Assembly (NCBI GenBank): GCA_022360315.1
Contig: JAKSDA010000122.1
Span: 120,534-184,533, forward strand
Source: Pseudomonadota bacterium
GTDB lineage: Bacteria > Myxococcota_A > Polyangia > Haliangiales > Haliangiaceae
Direction: 5' to 3'
Length of the DNA: 64,000 bases
The position numbers were made by a program, and so were the translations under genes. Shown piece by piece: positions 49,570-58,202 of this stretch (within the stretch, counting starts at the first letter, position 1; each line of letters starts with the position of its first letter). The notes below the pieces were generated by a model that made no database searches, had not been told where the DNA came from, and worked only from the letters and a program-made list of their open reading frames with translations.

Positions 49570-51327
49570 ATGGACGTGGCGACGATAGGTAATTATCAGG
49601 TTATAGATAAACTGGGGGTCGGTGGCATGGGAAGTGTGTTTCTTGCCAAGCACACTTTGATCGGCCGTCTCGCTGCAATCAAAGTCCTCAACCCCGAGTA
49701 TTGCCACAACAAAGACATCGTCGACCGATTTTTTAACGAAGCGCGCGCTGCGACGTCGATCGACCACCCCGGTATTGTCGAAATCTACGACTACGGCCTC
49801 AAGGATGATAATAGCGCCTACATTGTGATGGAGTATCTCAAGGGCGAGAGTCTCAAGGATCGCATCAGACGGTTGGGGATTGTCCCCACTGAGATGGCGC
49901 TCGTGATCACGCGTCAGACGGCCACTGCCCTGGGAGCTGCTCACGCTGTGGGAATTGTACATCGCGATCTGAAACCCGAGAATCTATTTCTCATCCGAGA
50001 CGAAGAGGTCGCTGGCGGTGAGAGGATACGCATTCTGGATTTTGGCATCGCCAAGTTCCTGGGCGAACTCGCCAACAGCAATCGGACTCGTACTGGAGCT
50101 CTCATGGGAACTCCTCTGTACATGTCGCCGGAGCAATGCACAGGCGCCTCCAACGTCGATTCACGTTCCGATCTTTACGCGCTTGGCTGTATTTTGTACG
50201 AAATGCTCTGTGGCACGGCCCCATTCAAGCGCGAAGGGGCCGGCGCTATCATGGCGGCGCATATTTATGAAGAGCCGCGCAGGGCTCGAGAGATCAGGCC
50301 GTCTGTTTCGCCCCAACTCGAGCGTCTGATGATGAGCCTCCTGGTCAAAAATCCCGACCAGCGCATGGCAACCACAGACCAGCTCATTGCCGCTATTGAT
50401 CAAGTAAGCTACACGCAGAAAAACCGCACACCTCAGCGGTCGGACGATCAGCTAATCCGGACGCCTCACCGTCTGGACGACGTCTTGGACACCCCCCGAT
50501 TGCCCGGCGGTGAGCAATCGGCGCTTCATGGAGCCCCACTGGCGGCAGTGTATACGGCGACGGAACGGGCGCAGACTCGGGGTTCCGATGCACAGCCCGC
50601 GCTCTCGGCATCCGATCCGCAGGTCGCGGTGGACGCGATCCCGAATAGGGCGGCGAGTACGTTGAGCTCTGCTGCTCGGGTTGTGCCCAACCGGACCGCG
50701 CATCCGAACAGTTCGCGCCGGCTCGGCTACGTTGCGGTTTGCGCCAGTATTCTGGCGTCTGGTGCCATTATCGCTCTGGTCATTACGTTGCAAATGAGCG
50801 GTGATGGCGACGGTGATAATGTTGCAGCGACCCAGAGTGAATCGCCGGTACAGCGCGCACCACAGCCACCGTCGCACATTGCATCGGACACCACTCATTC
50901 TCCTCCTGTCGCGCCAGCCAGGCACGGTCTGGTAGGCAAGCCCGGGGACCCGACGTCGGGCGAAATCGAAATCGAGATCCGGACCAATCCCGATGGCGCC
51001 TCGGTGTATCGCGTGGCGAATGGCGTACGCATCGGTCGTACACCGCACATATTGCGTATGGAATCACAAAAGGGGAAATTGGAGCTCATTCTCAAGCGCG
51101 ATGGCTACCAGCCCAAAACGGTAGTGATCGATGTCAACAGGCCCAGTATCCACAATTTCGAGCTAGTGGCGATGTCGTCGTCCAAGCAGTCCAGGCGGCG
51201 CCCTGCACGTTCTCGCAAGCCTTCGGCCGAAAAGCCGAAAAGCCGCACTTCCTCTAAAAAGCAGGTAAAGACTGAGGAGGACAGTGAGGAACCGCTAAAT
51301 CCATTCGAAAAACTCAAAGAAAAATAG
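49570..51327 (+). CDS. Ser/Thr kinase with PEGA domain (kinase 1)
   Basis: 585 residues from ATG 49570. Hanks kinase at about 8-272: LGVGGMGSVFLA, the lysine in AAIKVL (38), VHRDLKPEN (about 129-137), LDFGIAK, GTPLYMSPEQ. After a Ser/Pro-rich linker there is one membrane helix (YVAVCASILASGAIIALVIT, about 380-400). The outside part has a PEGA domain (IRTNPDGASVYRVANGVRIG...) and a basic tail ending LNPFEKLKEK. It likely senses something outside and phosphorylates cytoplasmic targets. Paralog of the convergent kinase at 52523. A TPR protein follows 16 bp downstream and is probably co-transcribed. Confidence 0.93.
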   Translation: MDVATIGNYQVIDKLGVGGMGSVFLAKHTLIGRLAAIKVLNPEYCHNKDIVDRFFNEARAATSIDHPGIVEIYDYGLKDDNSAYIVMEYLKGESLKDRIRRLGIVPTEMALVITRQTATALGAAHAVGIVHRDLKPENLFLIRDEEVAGGERIRILDFGIAKFLGELANSNRTRTGALMGTPLYMSPEQCTGASNVDSRSDLYALGCILYEMLCGTAPFKREGAGAIMAAHIYEEPRRAREIRPSVSPQLERLMMSLLVKNPDQRMATTDQLIAAIDQVSYTQKNRTPQRSDDQLIRTPHRLDDVLDTPRLPGGEQSALHGAPLAAVYTATERAQTRGSDAQPALSASDPQVAVDAIPNRAASTLSSAARVVPNRTAHPNSSRRLGYVAVCASILASGAIIALVITLQMSGDGDGDNVAATQSESPVQRAPQPPSHIASDTTHSPPVAPARHGLVGKPGDPTSGEIEIEIRTNPDGASVYRVANGVRIGRTPHILRMESQKGKLELILKRDGYQPKTVVIDVNRPSIHNFELVAMSSSKQSRRRPARSRKPSAEKPKSRTSSKKQVKTEEDSEEPLNPFEKLKEK

Positions 51328-51343
51328 AAACCCAAGCACTACA

Positions 51344-52288
51344 ATGTACTGTACGCAAGGTCTAATCGCACTCTGTGCATCATGCATCCTGCTGTCTTCG
51401 ACTCCGGTTTGGGGACAGCGCAACGAGCCGAGCGAACGTGATATCCGCAAGGCCGAGCAACATTACAAAAACGCCCGCAAATACCAATCTCAAAAGAGCT
51501 ACCAACAAGCAGCCGAGGAATATCTCAAATCCTATGAAATCTACCCTGCCCCGGATTTGCTCTACAATGCGGCGCAAGTTTACCGGCTGGCCGGAGATCA
51601 TCAACAGGCCCTGCGGTACTACCGCGAGTATGTCAAGCTGGATCCCACGGGCAGCCGGGTGAAGAAATCGAAGCAATACATCGATCAGCTCATACACGAG
51701 ATACCGGAAGAGTCCAAGCAACCGGCCGCGGACACTGCAGCGAGTGTGGCGACGCCGGCGATTTCTTCTGGCTCTTCTGGTTCTTCTGGTTCTTCCGAGC
51801 CCTCGACCGCAAGGGAACCTGCTACCAAGCCCACACCCGCGGAGCAGCCGGCAGAACCCACAGCATCGAAGCAACCGCCTGCTTCGGCGGAAACGCCGAA
51901 GAACCTGCTACAACCACGGGTAACTGCGGCGAACATCGATCGTTCCGGCAACCGCAATCTGCGGATTGCGGGCTATATATCGCTGGGTGCTGGCGCCCTG
52001 GCACTGGGTTTGGGGGCAAAATACTACTTCGACGTTCGCGGTCTCGAGGGCGATATCGAGAATACCAATAGCTGGGGCTCTGGTCATCTCGGCAAGCTCG
52101 ACGAGGGCGAAAGAGCCGAGCTGAAGATGGGCATTGCAACTGTGGTGGGTGTGGCTGGGATTGCCACAGGCGCTACATTATGGCTTCTCGGACGACAGGG
52201 ATCGTTTGGTAACGAGGAAGAGCCGGCCGCTGTCGCTCCCCTCCTGACACCAGATACGGTCGGCGTAACCCTGGCCGGCCGGCTGTAG
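51344..52288 (+). CDS. Exported TPR protein paired with kinase 1
   Basis: 314 residues from ATG 51344. Signal peptide MYCTQGLIALCASCILLSST..VWGQ, cut probably after residue 25. Residues about 35-118 are two to three TPRs (YKNARKYQSQKSYQQAAEEY, PDLLYNAAQVYRLAGDHQQA). Then a low-complexity Ser/Gly and Pro/Ala/Glu linker (SSGSSGSSGSSE) and two hydrophobic segments near the end (IAGYISLGAGALALGLGAKY, GIATVVGVAGIATGATLWLL). This 'TPR-linker-two helices' protein regularly accompanies PEGA kinases in myxobacteria. Probably an envelope partner of kinase 1. Confidence 0.85.
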   Translation: MYCTQGLIALCASCILLSSTPVWGQRNEPSERDIRKAEQHYKNARKYQSQKSYQQAAEEYLKSYEIYPAPDLLYNAAQVYRLAGDHQQALRYYREYVKLDPTGSRVKKSKQYIDQLIHEIPEESKQPAADTAASVATPAISSGSSGSSGSSEPSTAREPATKPTPAEQPAEPTASKQPPASAETPKNLLQPRVTAANIDRSGNRNLRIAGYISLGAGALALGLGAKYYFDVRGLEGDIENTNSWGSGHLGKLDEGERAELKMGIATVVGVAGIATGATLWLLGRQGSFGNEEEPAAVAPLLTPDTVGVTLAGRL

Positions 52289-52359
52289 TCCACAACCTAG
52301 CGGATGCGAGCGTCCCCGGGGAGCGTACATCAAGTACCTGAGCAATAGACTGCGGCTTA

Positions 52360-52518
52360 GAGCCGGTCCAAAAACCTCGGACCGAGCCGGGGCGACGAGG
52401 CGCGCCGCCAGTGGGTGCGCGAGGAGTGGACAATACTGGGTGTATTTGACCGACGAGCAAGCCCGCTGGCGGTGATGGATTGGCGCTCCGGCGACGCGGA
52501 GAGTTTTTGGACCGGCTC
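52360..52518. repeat. 159-bp element with perfect 16-bp terminal inverted repeats
   Basis: GAGCCGGTCCAAAAAC (52360-52375) is exactly inverted as GTTTTTGGACCGGCTC (52503-52518), and both ends touch TTA outside, a possible 3-bp target duplication. It fills most of the gap between two convergent genes. No coding. Resembles a MITE or a very large terminator hairpin. Confidence 0.55.
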
Positions 52519-52522
52519 TTAC

Positions 52523-54151
52523 TCACTTGCTGAATGGATTGAGTGTGTCGACGTCTGTATCCACGTTGTCGGCAGGTCCGGGGCGTTTCTGATGCGCTCT
52601 TTTGTGCGGTTGCTTGCGAGCAGGCTGGCTACGGCGGGCACGAGTTGGTCGGCGCTTTTTGGCCGCGAGCTCGACCAGAATGGAGCTATTCTTGTCTGCA
52701 GGCACCGCAACAATTTTGTCTCTATGTCCATCCAGTCTGAGCACCAGGATCAGTTCACCAGCGATGGGGGGCATTGTGTGCTGATATGGGGTATGGCCCA
52801 GCCTCACGTCGCCGACTTCGCGATACACAGCAGCGCCGTCGGGGTTCGATCGAATGGTGATAGCGATTTTTGCCGGTTCGGGCGGCGATGCAGGGGGGTG
52901 GTCCTCGGGAGATAAAGCCGGGGTACGCTCGGCCGCGGGCAGTGGTCGTGCCTGCACCGGTTGTACCTGGCCGAGTTCAGTATTTTCCGGGTGATCAGGA
53001 GATCGATTGGCATCCGGAGCCCCCATGCTGTGGACTAGGGCTGTGATGATTACCGCGGTGATGGCCGCGGCAGCCACAGCAACGTAGAACATACCGCGCC
53101 ACCCCTGTCGATGACTCTGCGCCCGGTTTTGTTCGGGGCTTGCAGCGGAAACGATATCAGGAGTGGTATCGACCGAACCCGACTGTACTTCCAGTTCAGT
53201 TGGATCGGGGCTGCTGGGCATCGGCCGAGATGATAGCGCGAGTATTGTGGCTGCATCTGCCGCGCCCACCGGGTTAGCAAACGCCGGGTTGGCCGACGCG
53301 TGGTCGGCCCTCGATGAGCCGAGCGAATCGATGGCTGCGATGACTGCCCTGGCGTCGGAAAGACGTTGCTCAGGCTTTTTGGCCAGAAGCCAGAGCACGA
53401 CGTTTTCGACACCGCCAGGCACCCACGGAGCAAACACACTGGGTCGCGGAGGGGCCTCGAAAATATGGCCGCCAATGACTGTAATGCTATTGCCGAGGAA
53501 CGGCGGTCGGCCGCACAGCATGTGGAAGAGAACACAGCCAAGTGAGTACAGATCGGCCCGCCAATCGACATGTTTGGCCCCCGAGCATTGCTCCGGAGCC
53601 ATGTACGCTGGCGAGCCCAGCATGGTCCCAGTACGGGTCAGGCGATTTTGCTGGTCGGTGACCAGCTTGGCGATGCCAAAGTCCATCAGACGGACTTGTT
53701 CTGCACCATGTTGACCCGGCTGGGGAACCAACATGATGTTACCCGGCTTGAGGTCGCGGTGGACGACGTTTGCAGCGTGGGCAGCGCACAAAATGTCGGC
53801 TGTGTCGCGGGCAAGCTGGAGTGCCTGGTCTACTGGTAGGCGACCGAGCCGATTGAGGCGCTGTTTGAGGCTCTCACCGGGAAGATACTCCATAATGAGA
53901 TAGGCGCTCCCATCGTTGCAGTGACCGAAATCATAAACCTCGACGATACCGGGGTGCTGAATAGACGCGGCCGCACGTGCTTCGTTGATGAAGCGCTGCA
54001 GCATGGTTTGATCCTGACAATATTTTGCAATCAGAACTTTGACTGCGGCAGGACGATCGATGACTGCATGCTCGGCGAGGTAGACGATACCCATACCGCC
54101 GCGCCCGAGTTCGCCGGTAATTCTGTAGTTGCCAACGGTGGACCCGAGCAT
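52523..54151 (-). CDS. Ser/Thr kinase with PEGA domain (kinase 2)
   Basis: 542 residues from ATG 54151. Kinase domain about 8-270: [19 protein letters not shown] lysine, [26 protein letters not shown]. Membrane helix [20 protein letters not shown] (about 352-372), Pro-rich outside stretch, PEGA domain ([20 protein letters not shown]), basic tail ending LNPFSK. The whole layout and many phrases equal those of kinase 1 (NEARAA.SI.HPGIVE, Y.LGC), so the two are paralogs placed tail to tail around the TPR gene. Promoter lies directly before the ATG. Confidence 0.93.
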   Translation of the reverse strand: MLGSTVGNYRITGELGRGGMGIVYLAEHAVIDRPAAVKVLIAKYCQDQTMLQRFINEARAAASIQHPGIVEVYDFGHCNDGSAYLIMEYLPGESLKQRLNRLGRLPVDQALQLARDTADILCAAHAANVVHRDLKPGNIMLVPQPGQHGAEQVRLMDFGIAKLVTDQQNRLTRTGTMLGSPAYMAPEQCSGAKHVDWRADLYSLGCVLFHMLCGRPPFLGNSITVIGGHIFEAPPRPSVFAPWVPGGVENVVLWLLAKKPEQRLSDARAVIAAIDSLGSSRADHASANPAFANPVGAADAATILALSSRPMPSSPDPTELEVQSGSVDTTPDIVSAASPEQNRAQSHRQGWRGMFYVAVAAAAITAVIITALVHSMGAPDANRSPDHPENTELGQVQPVQARPLPAAERTPALSPEDHPPASPPEPAKIAITIRSNPDGAAVYREVGDVRLGHTPYQHTMPPIAGELILVLRLDGHRDKIVAVPADKNSSILVELAAKKRRPTRARRSQPARKQPHKRAHQKRPGPADNVDTDVDTLNPFSK

Positions 54152-54157
54152 GAGCGG

Positions 54158-54185
54158 ATCATACGAAATTTTTGTCTAGCAGCAA
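54158..54185 (-). promoter_or_regulatory. Leaderless-type promoter of PEGA kinase 2
   Basis: On the minus strand: TTGCTG (54180-54185), 16-bp spacer, TATGAT (54158-54163; 5 of 6), then 6 bases to the ATG at 54151. RNA would start at the ATG. The -35 is weak. Confidence 0.45.
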
Positions 54186-54247
54186 ACCAACCCGGCACGC
54201 TCTGCACGCATTTATGGGCTTCGGGCGTGCGGCGGCAGGGCGAGGAT

Positions 54248-57200
54248 TCAATCGAGAAATGGCACAGCACCGGCCTCTTTGGGGTGCTCGTCGTCACCGA
54301 TATCGTTTGTGTTGCCATATCCGAGCTGACCAAAATATCCCCGCCCCCAGCACATAACCGAGAAATCGTTGCGCACTGCGCATGTATGGTTGAACCCCGC
54401 CGAGAGCTGCTGAGCCTCGAATTTGACTGGGTCCGCCTCGTCCCCGATGTCGACATCGAGCTTGAGATCATCAGACGAGTCATCACCTCGATTTTCGGTA
54501 TTCCCAGGACTGCCGAGCTGGCCATAAGTGCCTCTACCCCAACACCGAACTACGATGCGGCCAGTTCTTTGGCCACTATTGAGCTGTACCCGTGCACAGT
54601 TATGATACGCGCCGGCGACAACATCTAGGATGTTGTCGGTACTCGAATCTTTGATATCGACATCAGTAAATCTGTCGCCCGGATCATCGCCGAGGTTTGT
54701 GGGCTGCCCGTGACCCAGTTGACCCAGGCTTCCGTCGCCCCAGCATCGCACCGATTGCAGGCCAGCACTGTTTATCAATGCGCAGGTATGGGAATGGCCC
54801 GCCACCAGCTTTTCGATCTTCTCGCCGGAGTTCAGGAGAGCGATGTCCAAGAGTTTCTCGCCCGGAACTGTGAGAGGCTCATCGCCAATATGCTCGGTAT
54901 CGCCTCGTCCGAGCTGGCCGAACTTGTTATTACCCCAGCACCTGACAGCTCCTCCCCCTCCATCATCCAGATGAACGCAGGTGTGGAAGGCACCAGCCAC
55001 AACCTGGCGGACCGTTCTGGATTCACCGGCCAGAATCGGGACGTCGACCATTGGGACCTCACTGGCATCATCGCCGATGGGTTCCTTGTGCCCATGGCCG
55101 AGCTGGCCGAAAAAGTTGCTGCCCCAGCAGCGAACTCTGCCACCCTGTGACCGCGCACAAGTGTGACTCAATCCAAGGGCGAGTTCCACAACCGGGTCCG
55201 TACTATCAAATCCGAGTGGAACGAATCCAGCGCTCGCGGCTGACTCTCCAGGTTCGTCTCCTATGTTGTTGGTATTGCCGTAACCGAGCTGACCTACATC
55301 GTTGTTCCCCCAGCATTGCGCTGCATCGATCGAGCCATTTTTCACGATAGCGCAGTTGTGAAAGCCACCGGCGAATAGTCGTTGTTGCTGTACGCCGATT
55401 ATACCATTCGATTCCTCGTTGATGACGACAAGTGTTTCGTTGTTGCCAAGATCCTCAGTATTGCCATAGCCGAGTTGGCCAAATGTATTTCTACCCCAAC
55501 ACTGAACACTGCCGGTGATCAGCAATATACAGACGTGATCGCCCCCTCCTACCACTCGTGCGACCTTGGACGACGGACATTGAACCTGTGAATCGTCCGA
55601 CGACAAAGGTTCCTCGCTGCCGCGATTGTTGGAGGCAATTGCCTCGTCGTTTTCATCAATATCGCCATCTCCATCGACATCAGCAGGGTCGTCTTTGGTC
55701 GGTTTCTGGCCCCTGCGATCAGATATAATATCGACATCCTTATCGTCGATTTTTCCGTCTTTGTCTACATCTCCACCGAGAAGCATCATGCACGGCAAGT
55801 GTACTTTTCTACCGCCTGCAAGCACCTCTGGGAGGAAATGCACGACCTTCAGAAAACCAGGATGACTCACCTCGATTTTATAAGGAATATTATTCGGACG
55901 CTTGATGACAAATTGTCCAGCGGCATTCTTTGGCTCGCCCGGGAATGTACCCTGGTGGGGCGGATTTAGAGGCGGGGCTGGGGGCGGGTCTGGTAGAGGC
56001 CTGGTATCAATCACGTCGACTTTGATGCCCTCATGGTCGGACCGCGACTGCAGTACAGCTGTCCCCTGAATCTTTCCCGGAATCTCACTTGGGATCACGA
56101 CTGTGTTATCGTCGCTTCTAGTGGCAGCATCACAGTCGTCGCTGTTATCTGGTCGGCCAACCTGGCCGATCGGGTTGCCTGAATTGACTGTGGGAACGTT
56201 GGGTGCACGCAGGGGAAAGGCGTCATCTGCTGGAACAAAGATGTTTACACCGGCGTTGTCTGGCAGGTTGAAGAGCAGATTATCACCTGTCTCGAAATCG
56301 ACAATCTGAGTGCGTGTCCCCTTCCTCGGATCATCAGACGTTGGTTCGATAACGACAAATGCCTGGAGGGTTTTTCCGGATTCCAGTAAACCATCCTCGA
56401 TTACCACTTTGACACATGCCGAATCGGTCAGCTTAAAATCGAAGTTCCAGATCGAAAAGTGGCCGACTTCACCAGCAGCAATGTATTTGCCCGCCTCGTT
56501 TTGTTTTACCTGCCCCATACCTTCCTCGATCCAGATGCCATTTTCCTTGTCGTAATGCCACATGGGAATGTCTCCCGTGTAGGTCATTCCAGGCGGTAAC
56601 TCGAGATAGATTTGCGCCTTGGCGTCCTCGCTGAGTTGATACTGGTTTCCTTCCTGGTCGACAAAGTCGACCGACACTGCGCCCAGGCTCTCCAGCCTCA
56701 CCGGGATTTGTGCGTTGTCGCGACCTTCCATGTTGCCCACCATGGGTTCTTGCTGCAGGTCGTACGTATGCATCTGAGCCATGAGCGGCTCGCTGGGGGG
56801 CTGGCCGTTCTGGTCTACCAATGCATTGGTGGGAAGCGTGATGATCGTGCCGCGATCATCCTCGACGTCGACCTCGCCGCTCGCTTCAAGGGCGATCACC
56901 TGCGCTTTGTGCACAGTAACCACTAGATCGGTGACCGGGTCGCCAACATATATGCGCGAATGCGGTACGTAGCGGAATTTCTCCACATTGATGACGTACC
57001 GATCACCGGGCGGGACCTCGAGATCGAACGAGCCGTCTTTGCGGCTCAAGGTACTGACGCCCTGGATCGTCACCTTGGCATCGGAAACCAACAGGCCCTG
57101 GTGGTCGACCACAAGTCCGCCGAATTTCTGCAAGTTTGACACGCAGAGGTCGATTTCTGGGTGAAATCCGTGGTCGGCTCCGATATCTCGCACGCACACA

Positions 57201-58156
57201 TGGCCCGGAACGCAGTCGCTGTCGCCATCGCAATCGCCCTGCTCGTGACTACATGGACAGTCAGGTGAGCAATAATCAAACGTGCCGTTGAGAAGTGGAT
57301 TGCATGCCTCGACGCAAACATCGACATCGGGATCGAATCCAAACTGGTCTCCGACATTTGGCGCGCATGCATGACCCGGCGCGCAATCGGCATCGCGGTC
57401 GCAGTCGCCCTGTCCCGCCGAGCACGGGCAGACCGATGAACAATAATCGAACGTGCCATTCAGTATCGCGTCGCAGGCAGCCACACACACGTCGACCTCG
57501 GGCGCAAAGCCAAACTGGTCGCCGATGTTTTGAGCGCACACATGGCCCGCCACGCAATCGCTGTCGGCATCGCAGTCACCTTGCCCAGCCTCGCACGGGC
57601 AGCTGGCACAGAAGTTGGGCGCGCCGACCGCGACGTCTGAGCAGGGCTCCAGGCAGGTATCGACCTCGGCCGCGAAACCGAATAACGGACCAGTGTCGCG
57701 CATGCAAACCAGGCCCGTGACACAGTGATCGTCGCTGTCGCAATCGCCCTGCCCGGCGCTGCACGGGCAAGCCGGAGTGCAAAAATCGAAGTTGCCGGGC
57801 TGACTCGTGCAGCTGGAATTTGCCGCATTCGGGCCAGCGCTGCCGAGCAAAGCGCCAACGTCCGAGCGACCGCGGCGACGAGCTACTGCCTCTTGTTCTC
57901 TTCTATCCTCGTCGGCGCTTTCTCGGGCGATCTCGCCAGCGGCCCTGGCCACAGCAGCATTTTTTCCCATTGCATCATCCAGGACCGGAGTCATCGGCTC
58001 CTGAGATGTGTCCGCGGTCCAATCGACCGCACCGCGATCGGAGTCTAGGATCGATGAATTCTCGTCCTGGTCCGAGGAATCAATCGGCATTCCACAACCG
58101 GGCATGACCCAGGCCAGAATCATGACTATCCTAACGATTGGCAACAAAACTTGCAC
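54248..58156 (-). CDS. RCC1-repeat lipoprotein with Cys-rich and dockerin-like domains (copy A)
   Basis: 1302 residues from GTG 58156 (TGAGG upstream); the frame is open 207 bp further but only this start gives a clean lipoprotein signal VQVLLPIVRIVMILAWVMPGC. After an acidic stretch come five Cys-rich units of ~50 residues (about 115-342; core CPCSAGQGDCDSDDHC, GHVC...FGF.PEVDVCVEAC). Next a carboxypeptidase-regulatory-like beta module (KFGGLVVDHQGLLVSDAKVT), a long beta region, a dockerin-like pair of calcium loops (GDVDKDGKIDDKDVDII and DVDGDGDIDENDEAIASNNRG, about 790-850), then about seven RCC1 repeats (CALINSAGLQSVRCWGDGSL, QLGHG...). Probably a surface adhesin or binding protein. Paralog of copy B, 46 bp upstream. 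Confidence 0.9.
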   Translation of the reverse strand: MQVLLPIVRIVMILAWVMPGCGMPIDSSDQDENSSILDSDRGAVDWTADTSQEPMTPVLDDAMGKNAAVARAAGEIARESADEDRREQEAVARRRGRSDVGALLGSAGPNAANSSCTSQPGNFDFCTPACPCSAGQGDCDSDDHCVTGLVCMRDTGPLFGFAAEVDTCLEPCSDVAVGAPNFCASCPCEAGQGDCDADSDCVAGHVCAQNIGDQFGFAPEVDVCVAACDAILNGTFDYCSSVCPCSAGQGDCDRDADCAPGHACAPNVGDQFGFDPDVDVCVEACNPLLNGTFDYCSPDCPCSHEQGDCDGDSDCVPGHVCVRDIGADHGFHPEIDLCVSNLQKFGGLVVDHQGLLVSDAKVTIQGVSTLSRKDGSFDLEVPPGDRYVINVEKFRYVPHSRIYVGDPVTDLVVTVHKAQVIALEASGEVDVEDDRGTIITLPTNALVDQNGQPPSEPLMAQMHTYDLQQEPMVGNMEGRDNAQIPVRLESLGAVSVDFVDQEGNQYQLSEDAKAQIYLELPPGMTYTGDIPMWHYDKENGIWIEEGMGQVKQNEAGKYIAAGEVGHFSIWNFDFKLTDSACVKVVIEDGLLESGKTLQAFVVIEPTSDDPRKGTRTQIVDFETGDNLLFNLPDNAGVNIFVPADDAFPLRAPNVPTVNSGNPIGQVGRPDNSDDCDAATRSDDNTVVIPSEIPGKIQGTAVLQSRSDHEGIKVDVIDTRPLPDPPPAPPLNPPHQGTFPGEPKNAAGQFVIKRPNNIPYKIEVSHPGFLKVVHFLPEVLAGGRKVHLPCMMLLGGDVDKDGKIDDKDVDIISDRRGQKPTKDDPADVDGDGDIDENDEAIASNNRGSEEPLSSDDSQVQCPSSKVARVVGGGDHVCILLITGSVQCWGRNTFGQLGYGNTEDLGNNETLVVINEESNGIIGVQQQRLFAGGFHNCAIVKNGSIDAAQCWGNNDVGQLGYGNTNNIGDEPGESAASAGFVPLGFDSTDPVVELALGLSHTCARSQGGRVRCWGSNFFGQLGHGHKEPIGDDASEVPMVDVPILAGESRTVRQVVAGAFHTCVHLDDGGGGAVRCWGNNKFGQLGRGDTEHIGDEPLTVPGEKLLDIALLNSGEKIEKLVAGHSHTCALINSAGLQSVRCWGDGSLGQLGHGQPTNLGDDPGDRFTDVDIKDSSTDNILDVVAGAYHNCARVQLNSGQRTGRIVVRCWGRGTYGQLGSPGNTENRGDDSSDDLKLDVDIGDEADPVKFEAQQLSAGFNHTCAVRNDFSVMCWGRGYFGQLGYGNTNDIGDDEHPKEAGAVPFLD

Positions 58157-58202
58157 GGGAACCTCAGCGCAGCAGAGCGGGAAAGAATTCGAGCAACGAT
58201 CT

